Notes: generated by a model not told the origin, from the sequence alone. 36,478 nt of DNA from an uncultured Bacilli bacterium (GCA_947589515.1 CANQBE010000008.1:1-36478); one strand, 5' to 3'; numbered from the stretch's first letter, positions 1-9,719 are shown. A program made the numbers and translations.

Positions 1-434
1 TCCATAAAAAATTCATCATTCAACATTCCATATTTTTGTGCTTGTTCTACTATATTTATAAATATATTTTCAAATATATCTGTTCCTTTAAATCTTCTTT
101 CATAATTTTTACTAAATGTTGAGAAATGTGGTGTTTCTTCTCCAAAGGGTATTCCTAAAAACCATCTATATTCTGCATCTACTTTTATTTTCTTGCATGT
201 TTGTCTCATTGATTTTATTCCTTCTATTGCTTGTATAAATACTAACTTAAACAATACCACTGGATCAATACTTGGTCGGCCATTGTCTTCACAATATAAT
301 TCCTTTACTTCATCATAAATAAAAGTGAAATCTATATACTTGTCTATCTTTCGAAACAAACTATCCTCTGGGACTAGTTCTTCCATTGTAGTCATTAAGA
401 TTTCACTTTGAATATTTTTATTTATTGTTATCAT
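1..434 (-). CDS. IS1182-family transposase, N-terminal part (truncated by window edge)
   Basis: Reverse complement from ATG at 434 reads MITINKNIQSEILMTTMEELVPEDSLFRKIDKYIDFTFIYDEVKELYCEDNGRPSIDPVVLFKLVFIQAIEGIKSMRQTCKKI..., typical of the N-terminal domain of IS1182-type transposases. Open to the window edge, so missing from the ORF track. Confidence 0.85.
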   Translation of the reverse strand, partial: MITINKNIQSEILMTTMEELVPEDSLFRKIDKYIDFTFIYDEVKELYCEDNGRPSIDPVVLFKLVFIQAIEGIKSMRQTCKKIKVDAEYRWFLGIPFGEETPHFSTFSKNYERRFKGTDIFENIFINIVEQAQKYGMLNDEFFM

Positions 435-488
435 TTTTTCACTTACTTTCTTTATATAATCCTCTTATATTATAACATGATTACACAA

Positions 489-544
489 AAAAAGTAAGAA
501 CAGTAAGCTTTAAATTTGGATTATATAAAGCGTTCTTACTTTTT
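489..544. repeat. 13-bp inverted repeat (aaaaagtaagaac / gttcttacttttt), probably near the end of the IS1182-like element
   Basis: Arms 489-501 and 532-544 are perfectly complementary and lie just upstream of the transposase start. Confidence 0.6.
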
Positions 545-560
545 CATTATACAACACTTT

Positions 561-600
561 TTTAAAAAAAGAAAGAGTATTGAACACTTTGTCAACACTC
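561..600 (-). terminator. Rho-independent terminator downstream of ftsH
   Basis: Minus strand GAGTGTTGA-caaagtgt-TTCAATACTC-TTTCTTTTTTT; 9-bp stem with one G-U, followed by a T-tract. Confidence 0.75.
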
Positions 601-634
601 TGAGAACTATTATTTAAATAGTCCTTTCCTAATT

Positions 635-2608
635 TTATTCTTTAGTAGCTTCTTCCAATTCTTCTTTAGTCATTTTCGTATAGCCTTTAATACCTTTTTC
701 TTTAGCAAGTTTTCTTAATTCTGTTAAAGTAGGATCACTATCTTTATCCTCTGTTTTATCTTCATCAGGCATATGTCCTGTTTCAACTAAAGAATCAATT
801 TGCTCTTTCGTAATGGTCTCATATTCTAATAAAGTTTCAGCAATTAATTTTACTAAATCTTGATTTTCTTTTAAGATACGAGTAGCATCTTTATAACATT
901 CGTCCATGATTTTACGAACTTCTTTATCAATTTCATGAGCAATTTCATTAGAGAAATTACGTGTTTTATTATAATCTCTTCCTAAGAAAACGCCACCTTC
1001 TTGCTGTTCTAATTGAACCGGTCCTAAATCACTCATACCATACTCAGTAACCATAGCACGTGCAATTTTGGTAGCCTTTTCAAAGTCATTATGCGCACCA
1101 GTTGTTACCTCTTTAAAACGAATTTCTTCACTTACTCTACCACCAAGTAATCCGGTAATTCTTTCAAGTAATTCCGTCTTAGTAGCAAGATATGTTTCTT
1201 CCTTTGGCATCATTAAGGTATATCCACCAGCTTGGCCTCTTGGAATAATCGTAATTTTTTGAACATCATCTGCATTTGGAAGTTTAATACCCAAAACGGC
1301 ATGTCCTGCTTCATGATAAGCAACAACTTCTCTTTCATGCTCTGTATATTTTCTAGATAATTTAGCAGGTCCACCAATGACACGATCCGTTGCTTCATCA
1401 ATTTCACTCATAGTAATAGCATCTTTATTTCTTCTTACTGCTAATAAAGCTGCTTCATTTAATAAGTTTTCAAGAGCGGCTCCACTAAATCCTGGAGTAC
1501 GTTTTGCTAAGAATTCTAATTTGACACTAGGAGCTAATACTTTATTTCTTGCATGAACTTTTAAAATATCTTCTCTTTCACGAACATCAGGTAAATCAAC
1601 AGTTACTTGTCTATCAAATCTACCTGGACGAAGAAGAGCAGGATCTAGAACATCTGCTCTATTGGTAGCAGCCATAATAATAATTCCTTCATTGACACCA
1701 AATCCATCCATCTCTGTAAGTAATTGATTTAATGTCTGTTCTCTTTCATCATGACCTCCACCTAAACCAGTTCCTCTTTGTCTACCAACAGCATCAATTT
1801 CATCGATAAAAATTAAACAAGGAGCATTATGTTTTGCCTGTTTAAACATATCCCTAACACGACTAGCACCTACACCAACAAATAATTCTACAAAGTCAGA
1901 ACCACTGATAAAGTAGAAAGGTACATTTGCTTCTCCAGCAACTGCTTTAGCAAGTAAAGTTTTACCAGTACCTGGAGGACCAACTAATAATACACCTTTT
2001 GGAATTCTAGCTCCAAGTTTCGTAAATTTCTTAGGATTCTTTAAGAAATCAATTAACTCACTAACTTCTTCCTTTTCTTCTTTTAATCCAGCAACATCTT
2101 TAAATGTTACTTTATTAGTATCGTTGCTAAGTCTAGCTCTACTTTTACCAAAATCCATAGATTTATTAGCACCATTCATTTGTCTAGTTAAGAAGAAAAA
2201 GCCAAAACCAACAATTAATAAAATTGGTAATACATTAATAAGAATCAACCAGAAAGAACTAGATTCTGGATCAACATTAGTAATTAATTCAAAATCGTTT
2301 TGACTACCTGCTTCTAGTACATTTTTAATAACAGAATCAGTAAGTGGAACTCGAATAAAGAAACTCTCATTTTTTTTGTAATCTTTCAACTTACCAGAAA
2401 TTTCATAAACAACAGCTCTTTCTTTTGGAGTAATAGCCATTTCTGTAACAGTTCCTTGATCTAAAACTTCAATTAGTTCATTATAAGTTAATACATTTAC
2501 TTTTTGGTTTAAAACATTAAATAAGTAGTAAACACCAAAGATAATTAAAACCAAAAATAAGTATGGCAAAATCCCTTTTTTTATCGTATTTTTATTCATT
2601 TTTTGCAT
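635..2608 (-). CDS. ftsH: ATP-dependent zinc metalloprotease FtsH
   Basis: Two N-terminal TM segments, Walker [12 protein letters not shown] region, HEAGH zinc site. Start is more likely the ATG at 2599 (MNKNTIKK), given the upstream AGGAG. Confidence 0.98.
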   Translation of the reverse strand: MQKMNKNTIKKGILPYLFLVLIIFGVYYLFNVLNQKVNVLTYNELIEVLDQGTVTEMAITPKERAVVYEISGKLKDYKKNESFFIRVPLTDSVIKNVLEAGSQNDFELITNVDPESSSFWLILINVLPILLIVGFGFFFLTRQMNGANKSMDFGKSRARLSNDTNKVTFKDVAGLKEEKEEVSELIDFLKNPKKFTKLGARIPKGVLLVGPPGTGKTLLAKAVAGEANVPFYFISGSDFVELFVGVGASRVRDMFKQAKHNAPCLIFIDEIDAVGRQRGTGLGGGHDEREQTLNQLLTEMDGFGVNEGIIIMAATNRADVLDPALLRPGRFDRQVTVDLPDVREREDILKVHARNKVLAPSVKLEFLAKRTPGFSGAALENLLNEAALLAVRRNKDAITMSEIDEATDRVIGGPAKLSRKYTEHEREVVAYHEAGHAVLGIKLPNADDVQKITIIPRGQAGGYTLMMPKEETYLATKTELLERITGLLGGRVSEEIRFKEVTTGAHNDFEKATKIARAMVTEYGMSDLGPVQLEQQEGGVFLGRDYNKTRNFSNEIAHEIDKEVRKIMDECYKDATRILKENQDLVKLIAETLLEYETITKEQIDSLVETGHMPDEDKTEDKDSDPTLTELRKLAKEKGIKGYTKMTKEELEEATKE

Positions 2609-2613
2609 CTCCT

Positions 2614-3933
2614 TCAGTAATATTTAACTATTATATCACATTTTTCATTTTTTTGCTTATTAAATTTACTCTTTTTTAAACCAGGTATCCAAACAATGGT
2701 ATCTTGACTGTCAACCACAATAGGCCAAAGTTCTCTATCTTTCATAGGAATCTTACTATCAATTAAAATATCTTTTACTTTTTTATGACCATTAGTACCT
2801 TTTAAAGCTAGTTTATCCCCATGTTTTCTAGTTCGTACATAAAGAGGTAGCATTACATCAGAACTAGATAAACGACAGACATCATTACCATTAGTATCAC
2901 AAGAATCAACAACTTCTAAATGTTTACCATTAGGTAGTATTGCATAATCAATTAATTCTATATTATAGTTATCTTCATTTTCCCCATCATGAGTAAATTC
3001 TAGGATATCATAAGATTTCACTACTTTAATATTATTGGGTAAATAAATATAAGTATTCTTCTTATTTGAAAAAATTAATTTTTTTACTAATTGAATATGT
3101 TTATCATTGACTAAAATTAAATCGTCATGATAAATGGTTTCTAATAAATTATATAAAACTTTATCTTGTAATAAAGGTTCCAAATCTAAGTATTTAGAAA
3201 TACTCAATTGTTCATCTTCATAAACATTCAAAAAAGCTTTTTTAGCCTGATGATCAATATATTCATCATATTCATTAATGATTTTACTAAATTTTAAGAA
3301 TTTCTCATGTACTTTTGGATCTTCTTTTTTTAAAAAAGGAAGTACTATTTTACGATAACGATTTCTTGTATATTTATCTTTATGATTAGATTGATCGATA
3401 ACATATGGAATTTTATGTTTCTGATCATATTCTTCAATCTCTTTTTTGGTAGCATAGACAAGGGGTCTAATAATTTGATAAGTATCCATTTGCACCTCTT
3501 GATAAAACCCACCATACCCTTTTAAGGTAGAACCACGAGTTAAACGCATTAAAATTGTTTCGATTAAGTCATCTCCATGATGAGCAGTCATTAAATAATT
3601 AGCATGATATTTTTCTACCAAAGATTCAAAATAATGGTAACGAATGGTCCTTGCTTCATTATGAAAATTATCATCTCCATATTTTTCAATCATCATAGAT
3701 TCGAAGACAATATCATTTTTGAAACACCAATCTTCTAAGAATTCTTTTTCTTTGGCACTTTCTTTTCTCACATTATGATTCACATGGCTACATACCAAAA
3801 AAATATCTAAATCTTTTCGAATTTCTTTTAATAAATATAAAAGGGCCATAGAGTCTGGACCACCAGATACTCCTACCACAATCACATCTTTTGCTTTCAA
3901 TAAATGTATTAAATATTCATAAGCTTGTTTCAT
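2614..3933 (-). CDS. tilS: tRNA(Ile)-lysidine synthase TilS
   Basis: SGGPDSMALLYLL P-loop motif, NHNVRKESAKEKEF, TAHHGDDLIETILMRLTRG. Confidence 0.95.
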   Translation of the reverse strand: MKQAYEYLIHLLKAKDVIVVGVSGGPDSMALLYLLKEIRKDLDIFLVCSHVNHNVRKESAKEKEFLEDWCFKNDIVFESMMIEKYGDDNFHNEARTIRYHYFESLVEKYHANYLMTAHHGDDLIETILMRLTRGSTLKGYGGFYQEVQMDTYQIIRPLVYATKKEIEEYDQKHKIPYVIDQSNHKDKYTRNRYRKIVLPFLKKEDPKVHEKFLKFSKIINEYDEYIDHQAKKAFLNVYEDEQLSISKYLDLEPLLQDKVLYNLLETIYHDDLILVNDKHIQLVKKLIFSNKKNTYIYLPNNIKVVKSYDILEFTHDGENEDNYNIELIDYAILPNGKHLEVVDSCDTNGNDVCRLSSSDVMLPLYVRTRKHGDKLALKGTNGHKKVKDILIDSKIPMKDRELWPIVVDSQDTIVWIPGLKKSKFNKQKNEKCDIIVKYY

Positions 3934-4001
3934 AGAATCACCTGTTTCAACATCACTTCATAAGTATTTTACCATAACAGATAAAAAACCACTATAAAAA
4001 A

Positions 4002-4033
4002 CAAAAAAGAAGTGCCTAATTTACACTTTCTTT
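4002..4033 (-). terminator. Terminator downstream of divIC
   Basis: Minus strand AAAGAAAGTG-taaattagg-CACTTCTTTTTTGTTTTTT. Confidence 0.65.
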
Positions 4034-4041
4034 ATAAAAAC

Positions 4042-4347
4042 TTATTCATCATCTTCAGGTAGCCTTAATATAATTTCTCCTTCTTTAGAATACATATATT
4101 TTTCTCTAGCATATCGTGCTACATAATCAGGATCTTGTAATCGATCTACATCTACTTTCAAAACTTCTTCTTCTTCTTTTAAAGCAATAATTTCTTTTTC
4201 CAACTGATTTTTTTCTTCATATTTCTGGGAAATCTTTACCCAGTAACTACCTATGGTCGCAAAAACGGTAATGATAACTAATAAGCAAATAGGAGCAATA
4301 AAAAATAAACGATATTTGATAGTAAATTTCTTCTTTTTTGCAGCCAT
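4042..4347 (-). CDS. divIC: Septum formation initiator DivIC/FtsB-like
   Basis: Short protein with one TM followed by a coiled coil (KISQKYEEKNQLEKEIIALKEEEEVLK) and DPDYVARYAREKYMYSKEGEIILRLP. Start set to ATG at 4347 after GGAGATGAGACT. Confidence 0.9.
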   Translation of the reverse strand: MAAKKKKFTIKYRLFFIAPICLLVIITVFATIGSYWVKISQKYEEKNQLEKEIIALKEEEEVLKVDVDRLQDPDYVARYAREKYMYSKEGEIILRLPEDDE

Positions 4348-4406
4348 AGTCTCATCTCCTATTATCATTATTATCATAATTTAGATAAATTTTCAATGAA
4401 ATAAAA

Positions 4407-4440
4407 TGACATCTTTTGCTTCTTTACACAAAAAATGTCA
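4407..4440 (-). terminator. Terminator overlapping the yabQ stop
   Basis: TGACATCTTTTG / CAAAAAATGTCA, nearly perfect 12-bp arms, followed on the minus strand by TTTTATTT. Confidence 0.6.
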
Positions 4441-4713
4441 AGATATATTTTTTTTCGAAATTAGATAGTTTCCTAATAAAAATCCTAAGATTAAGGAAAA
4501 CAGAAAATAGAGATGAAACATCCCATGATTAATCGTCTTTAAGATAATAAAATATAATAAACAATTATCCAGTACAAATAAAACAGTAACCACTAATTTA
4601 TAAAGAAATTTAGTTTCAAACAAAAACTGATACTGTAGTTTTAACAAATAAGAGAATAAGATTCCATAGATAAAAGAAACGATTAATACTTGTAGTTGAA
4701 TGGATAAAATCAT
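4438..4713 (-). CDS. yabQ: YabQ-like spore cortex membrane protein
   Basis: Small multi-TM protein directly after yabP and before divIC, the conserved Bacillus order. Confidence 0.75.
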   Translation of the reverse strand: MILSIQLQVLIVSFIYGILFSYLLKLQYQFLFETKFLYKLVVTVLFVLDNCLLYFIILKTINHGMFHLYFLFSLILGFLLGNYLISKKNIS

Positions 4714-5003
4714 TATTTAAATAACCTACTAATAATATTATTTTCTTTATCTTTTTTCATTCCATCTTCTACATAAGAAAATGATTTCAAGAATCCTTTA
4801 ATAGAAACATTACCTTGCATGGTATCTAATTTCAATAATTCTAGTCCTTCCCCCTTTAATACTAAAAATCCCATCACGGTTTCCATTAAAAATTCTTCAT
4901 CATCAAAACTTTCTATTTTTTTTACCCCTGTTACTAAAATATTTTTTCTCTCTAAAATATTAATACTATGATTATAATTTGTAATACTCTGATCCTTGTC
5001 CAT
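4713..5003 (-). CDS. yabP: Sporulation protein YabP
   Basis: NHSINILERKNILVTGVKKIESFDDEEFLMETVMGFLVLKGEGLELLKLDTMQGNVSIKG is typical of the YabP/YqfC family; synteny with yabQ-divIC. Confidence 0.92.
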   Translation of the reverse strand: MDKDQSITNYNHSINILERKNILVTGVKKIESFDDEEFLMETVMGFLVLKGEGLELLKLDTMQGNVSIKGFLKSFSYVEDGMKKDKENNIISRLFK

Positions 5004-5035
5004 AATATTTCCTCCTAATAAAATATATGAACAAG

Positions 5036-5066
5036 TAAAAAAAAATATGAAAGATTACAATAATCT
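5036..5066 (-). terminator. Terminator downstream of LRR-like paralog 1
   Basis: Minus strand AAGATT-attg-TAATCTTTCATATTTTTTTTT. Confidence 0.55.
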
Positions 5067-5069
5067 TAT

Positions 5070-6878
5070 TTAATTCATTAAGATAATTCCTAACACAATA
5101 ATACCAATGTTAACCAAAAGATTCATCAAAATTAGAATACCTACTTTAGTAAATCCTTCTTGCTTCGTCTTTTCCTTTATCTTTCCTTTTTCATTATTCT
5201 GCTCTAATGATTTATCAATCAAATCTTGTATAGTAAAATAAGGAGAAACAACATCAAGACAAGAAAAACCTTTTGGTACAATTAGTCCATCTAAAGTAAC
5301 TAAGTGTTTTATAGATAAAACGCCATTTATTGTTTTTGGTAAAACTAAACCTTCAACACTTTCTAAATTTCCTAAATCTAAAAGGCCATTTATTGTTTTT
5401 GGTAAAACTAAATTCTCTGCACTTTTTAAATTAGTTAACCATAAACTTCCATTAATCATGTTTGATAACCTTAAACCTTTGGCACTTATTAAATCCTGTA
5501 ACCATAAATCTCCATTTATTGTTTCAGGTAAAATCAAGCCTTCAGCATTTTCTAAACTGTTTAAATTTAAATTCCCATTTACTGTCTTTGGTAAATTTAA
5601 GCCCTCAGCATTTTTTAAACTATTTAACCATAAACTTCCATTTACTATTCTAGGTAACTGAATTCCATTAAGTTTTGATATCTTTTGTAATTCTAAATCG
5701 CCTATAACATATTCTGGTAATTTGAAATCTTTGTACGATGGAATGGTCCTATCATTTATAACATTTCCTAAATCTAAATCGCCATAAAAACATATGATCT
5801 TCCTCCTAGATAAAATATCCTGTTTATCATTACTTACTTCTTCTTTTTTGCATCCTAATACTTTCGATAAATCTTCTTGATAATCTCTATTTCTTAATAT
5901 TTCTTGTATTCTTGGATCTTCTTGATATCCAAATCCTAATATTTGATGATTAATCTGATATAGAAATCTTAACTCTTCATTTTCTAACTCTCTTACTCGA
6001 TATTCTTCATATATCTTCGTTAACTTTTCCATATCTTCTACTTTTTGATAATATCTTTCTCGATCTGGAAACTCTTTTAATTTCTCTTTTACTACTTCCT
6101 CCATCTCAGATTCTAAATTCTGATTAGCTGCTATTCCTCTAATTTCTCCAATACTATCATTTTCCATTCGAATAGCTATTCTTGGTTGTTTATATTCTCC
6201 ACTACTATCTTTCTTTACTGAATCTATTTTTTGTATCATATAAGAATATAATTTTGAAAAACTTCCACCTTCTAATAACTTCTTTAATAACTCTTCTTCT
6301 ATCTCTTTTCCTTCTATAAATTTACTTAATGAATTATATACTAATGCCAAAGCTTCATAATTTAAATCTACAAAGATATTCGTTGTGAATTCGGTTCTTT
6401 TATTAAAACTTCCAGTTTCTTTATTATAACTTCCTAACCTTACCATTCCTTGAAATGCATAATATTTAAACCATTCAGGATACTTAGCATCATTTTCTAT
6501 TAAATATTCTAACCATTGATCTAAAGATTTCTTTTGATCTCGAATGATGGTCTCTTTCATCTCTTTTTTCTCTGCTTCCGTATAATCTACATGACCATAT
6601 CCTCTGTCTAATGCCATCTTCTTTTGATGTTCAAAATAGGAGTCGAGAATATTTTCTGGTTTTATCACATACTTTTGATAGAATAATTCTTTGAATAATT
6701 CTAATCTGTGAGGTTTCCTATTTTTAGCTAGTTCTTCTACTCTTTCTAATCGTTCTAAATATTTTCTTACTTTTTCTTCTTTTTTATCACTCTTACTTGC
6801 TGTGTGCATAACTTCTTCTGATAAATGTAAATCTTGATAAATTCGATTTAGAAAACTCTCTCCTTCATAACCTTTCAT
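5070..6878 (-). CDS. Uncharacterised tail-anchored protein with seven 21-aa LRR-like repeats (paralog 1, lacks GTGWC segment)
   Basis: N-terminal half almost identical to ORF 6995-9349; repeats of the form GSLWLNSLKNAEGLNLPKTVN; C-terminal TM GILILMNLLVNIGIIVLGIILMN. Confidence 0.85.
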   Translation of the reverse strand: MKGYEGESFLNRIYQDLHLSEEVMHTASKSDKKEEKVRKYLERLERVEELAKNRKPHRLELFKELFYQKYVIKPENILDSYFEHQKKMALDRGYGHVDYTEAEKKEMKETIIRDQKKSLDQWLEYLIENDAKYPEWFKYYAFQGMVRLGSYNKETGSFNKRTEFTTNIFVDLNYEALALVYNSLSKFIEGKEIEEELLKKLLEGGSFSKLYSYMIQKIDSVKKDSSGEYKQPRIAIRMENDSIGEIRGIAANQNLESEMEEVVKEKLKEFPDRERYYQKVEDMEKLTKIYEEYRVRELENEELRFLYQINHQILGFGYQEDPRIQEILRNRDYQEDLSKVLGCKKEEVSNDKQDILSRRKIICFYGDLDLGNVINDRTIPSYKDFKLPEYVIGDLELQKISKLNGIQLPRIVNGSLWLNSLKNAEGLNLPKTVNGNLNLNSLENAEGLILPETINGDLWLQDLISAKGLRLSNMINGSLWLTNLKSAENLVLPKTINGLLDLGNLESVEGLVLPKTINGVLSIKHLVTLDGLIVPKGFSCLDVVSPYFTIQDLIDKSLEQNNEKGKIKEKTKQEGFTKVGILILMNLLVNIGIIVLGIILMN

Positions 6879-6930
6879 TCTATCCCTACTCTCTTCTTAT
6901 ATTTTAACATAAACTTCTTTTTTAGAAAAG

Positions 6931-6956
6931 AAAAAAGAATCATCATCAATGATTCT
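6931..6956 (-). terminator. Terminator between the two LRR-like paralogs
   Basis: Minus strand AGAATCAT-tgatg-ATGATTCTTTTTT, perfect 8-bp stem plus T-tract. Confidence 0.75.
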
Positions 6957-6994
6957 GTTAAATGAAAAAATAGGAAAGATTACAATAATCTGAT

Positions 6995-9349
6995 TTACCT
7001 AATTAAGATAACTCCTAACACAATAATACCAATGCTAACCAAAAGATTCATCAAAATTAGAATACCTACTTTAGTAAATCCTTCTTGCTTCGTTATTTTC
7101 TTTGTTTTTATTTTTTCATTATTCTGTTCTAATGATCTATCAATCAAATCTTGTATAGTAAAATAAGGAGAAGAAACTTCAAAACAAGAAAAACCTTTTG
7201 GTACAATTAGTCCATCTAAAGTAACTAAGTTTTCTATATATAAAACGCCATTTATTGTTTTTGGTAAAACTAAACCTTCAGTATTTTCTAAACTATTTAA
7301 CCATAAATCTCCATTTACTACTTCTGGTAATACTAAACCTTCAGCATTTTCTAAACCATTTAAAATTAAATTTCCATTTATCGTTTCCGGTAAATTTAAG
7401 CCTTCAGCATTTTTTAGACCACTTAAATATAAACTTCCATTTATTGTTTTCGGTAAATTTAAGCCCTCAGCATTTTCTAAACCATTTAGCCACAAACCTC
7501 CATTTGCTACTTCTGGTAAAACTAAACCTTCAGCATTTTTTAAACCGCTTAAATATAAATCTCCATTTACTGTTTTTGGCAAATTAAAGCCTTTAGTATT
7601 TTTTAAACCGCTTAAATATAAACTTCCATTTATTGTTTCCGGTAAATTTAAGCCTTCAGCACTTTCTAAAGTATTTAACCACAAACCTCCATTTACTACT
7701 TCTGGTAAAACTAAACCTTCAGCATTTTTTAAACCTCTTAAATATAAACTTCCATTTATTGTTTCCGGTAAATTTAAACCTTCAGCATTTTCTAAACCAC
7801 TTAAATGTAAATCTCCATTTACTGTTTTTGGGAAAATTAAACCTTCAGCATTTTCTAAACCACTTAAATCTAAATATCCATTTACTATTTCTGGTAAAAC
7901 TAAACCTTTAGCACTTTCTAAACCACTTAAATCTAAATATCCACTTACTATCCTAGGTAATTTAATTCCATTAAGATTGGTTAAAGTTAATAATCTTAAA
8001 TTTCCTATAACATATTCTGGTAATTTGAAATCTTTGTACGATGGAATGGTTCTATCATTTATAACATTGCTTAAATTTAAATTACCAGAAAAACATACAA
8101 TCTTCTTCCTAGATAAAATATCACGTATATCATTACTTACTTCTTCTTTTTTGCAGCCAATTGCTTTTGATAAATCTTCTTGATAATCTCTATTTCTTAA
8201 TATTTCTTGTATTCTTGGATCTTCTAGATATCCAAATCCTAATATTTTTTGATCAATCTGATATAGAAATCTTAACTCTTCATTTTCTAACTCTCTTACT
8301 CGATATTCTTCATATATCTTCGTTAACTTTTCCATATCTTCTACTTTTTGATAATATCTTTCTCGATCTGGAAACTCTTTTAATTTCTCTTTTACTACTT
8401 CCTCCATCTCAGATTCTAAATTCTGATTAGCTGCTATTCCTCTAATTTCTCCAATACTATTATTTTCCATTCGAATAGCTATTCTTGGTTGTTTATATTC
8501 TCCACTACTATCTTTCGTATAATAAATATAAAAGTCTCCTCCCAGTAGTTGTGTCCTTGCTGTTTCTAATCCCGCACTACACCAACCTGTTCCTCTTCCT
8601 TCGATACCTTGAACTAACTCTTCGGGATTACTTCCTTTTGGATACTTTATCCAAATACCTTCTTTACTATCTACAATATCTTTCTTTACAGAATCTACTT
8701 TTTGTATCATATAAGAATATAATTTTGAAAAGCTGCCACCTTCTAATAACTTCTTTAATAACTCTCCCTCTATCTCTTTTCCTTCTATAAATTGACTTAA
8801 CGAATCATATACTAATGCCAAAGCTTCATAATTTAAATCTACAAAGACATTCGTTGTGAATTCTGTTCTTTTATTAAAACTTCCAGTTTCTTTATTATAA
8901 CTTCCTAGCCTTACCATTCCTTGAAATGCATAATATTTAAACCATTCAGGATACTTAGCATCATTTTCTATGAAATATTCTAACCATTGATCTAAAGATT
9001 TCTTTTGATTTTGAATGATGGTCTCTTTCATCTCTTTTTTCTCTGCTTCCGTATAATCTACATGACCATATCCTCTGTCTAATGCCATCTTCTTTTGATG
9101 TTCAAAATAGGAGTCGAGAATATTTTCTGGTTTTATCACATACTTTTGATAGAATAATTCTTTGAATAATTCTAATCTGTGAGGTTTCCTATTTTTAGCT
9201 AGTTCTTCTACTCTTTCTAATCGTTCTAAATATTTTCTTACTTTTTCTTCTTTTTTATCACTCTTACTTGCTGTGTGCATAACTTCTTCTGATAAATGTA
9301 AATCTTGATAAATTCGATTTAGAAAACTCTCTCCTTCATAACCTTTCAT
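6995..9349 (-). CDS. Uncharacterised tail-anchored protein with thirteen 21-aa LRR-like repeats and a GTGWCSAG motif (paralog 2)
   Basis: Full-length version of paralog 1 with an extra 56-aa segment (…GIEGRGTGWCSAGLETARTQLLGGDFYIYYTKD) and six more repeat units; C-terminal TM. Confidence 0.85.
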   Translation of the reverse strand: MKGYEGESFLNRIYQDLHLSEEVMHTASKSDKKEEKVRKYLERLERVEELAKNRKPHRLELFKELFYQKYVIKPENILDSYFEHQKKMALDRGYGHVDYTEAEKKEMKETIIQNQKKSLDQWLEYFIENDAKYPEWFKYYAFQGMVRLGSYNKETGSFNKRTEFTTNVFVDLNYEALALVYDSLSQFIEGKEIEGELLKKLLEGGSFSKLYSYMIQKVDSVKKDIVDSKEGIWIKYPKGSNPEELVQGIEGRGTGWCSAGLETARTQLLGGDFYIYYTKDSSGEYKQPRIAIRMENNSIGEIRGIAANQNLESEMEEVVKEKLKEFPDRERYYQKVEDMEKLTKIYEEYRVRELENEELRFLYQIDQKILGFGYLEDPRIQEILRNRDYQEDLSKAIGCKKEEVSNDIRDILSRKKIVCFSGNLNLSNVINDRTIPSYKDFKLPEYVIGNLRLLTLTNLNGIKLPRIVSGYLDLSGLESAKGLVLPEIVNGYLDLSGLENAEGLIFPKTVNGDLHLSGLENAEGLNLPETINGSLYLRGLKNAEGLVLPEVVNGGLWLNTLESAEGLNLPETINGSLYLSGLKNTKGFNLPKTVNGDLYLSGLKNAEGLVLPEVANGGLWLNGLENAEGLNLPKTINGSLYLSGLKNAEGLNLPETINGNLILNGLENAEGLVLPEVVNGDLWLNSLENTEGLVLPKTINGVLYIENLVTLDGLIVPKGFSCFEVSSPYFTIQDLIDRSLEQNNEKIKTKKITKQEGFTKVGILILMNLLVSIGIIVLGVILIR
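7209..8028 (-). repeat. Tandem 63-bp coding repeats (21-aa units), about 13 units; approximate bounds
   Basis: Successive units G-x-L-x-L-x-x-L-x-N-A-E-G-L-x-L-P-x-x-V/I-N read directly from the translation. Confidence 0.85.
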
Positions 9350-9400
9350 TCTATCCCTACTCTCTTCTTATATTTTAACATAAACTTCTTTTGTAGAAAA

Positions 9401-9432
9401 GAAAAAAAGAACCACCATGTGGGTAGTTCCTG
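9401..9432 (-). terminator. Terminator downstream of spoVG
   Basis: Minus strand GGAACTACC-cacat-GGTGGTTCTTTTTTTC. Confidence 0.8.
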
Positions 9433-9440
9433 AATTTTTA

Positions 9441-9719
9441 TTATTCTTCTGTTGCAACAACATCTTCAGCTTCATCATATGCTTTAAGAATAGCTTCTTC
9501 AAACATAGAACGAACTTCTGGATTAATTGGATGTGCAATATCTCTATAATCTCCAGTAGGAGTTTTCTTACTAGGCATAGCAATAAATAATCCTTTTTCT
9601 CCTTCAATGATTCTAATATCATGAACTGCAAAGCTATCATCTAATAATACAGATGCAATTCCTTTCATTCTAGAACCTTCTTTTTCAATCTTACGTACAT
9701 TGACAGATGTAATCTTCAT
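9441..9719 (-). CDS. spoVG: Septation/sporulation regulator SpoVG
   Basis: MKITSVNVRKIEKEGSRMKGIASVLLDDSFAVHDIRIIEGEKGLFIAMPSKKTPTGDYRDIAHPINPEVR. Confidence 0.98.
   Translation of the reverse strand: MKITSVNVRKIEKEGSRMKGIASVLLDDSFAVHDIRIIEGEKGLFIAMPSKKTPTGDYRDIAHPINPEVRSMFEEAILKAYDEAEDVVATEE

Noticed and set aside
1068-1407. Small ORFs within ftsH (1068-1262 +, 1213-1407 -)
   Set aside because: Alternative frames inside a well-conserved gene.
5458-5661. Overlapping plus-strand ORFs in paralog 1
   Set aside because: Same repeat-antisense artefact.
7209-8028. Regular 63-bp repeats as a CRISPR-like array
   Set aside because: Repeats are in frame, contiguous without unique spacers, and encode a 21-aa protein repeat.
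7255-8790. Plus-strand ORFs 7255-7587, 7633-7911, 7977-8183, 8161-8430, 8485-8790
   Set aside because: Antisense shadows of the repeat-rich paralog 2; the LNLQHFLNHLNINFHLLF pattern is just the 63-bp repeat read on the other strand.
9368-9640. Minus-strand ORF of 90 aa overlapping spoVG
   Set aside because: Alternative frame of spoVG, which is clearly the real gene.
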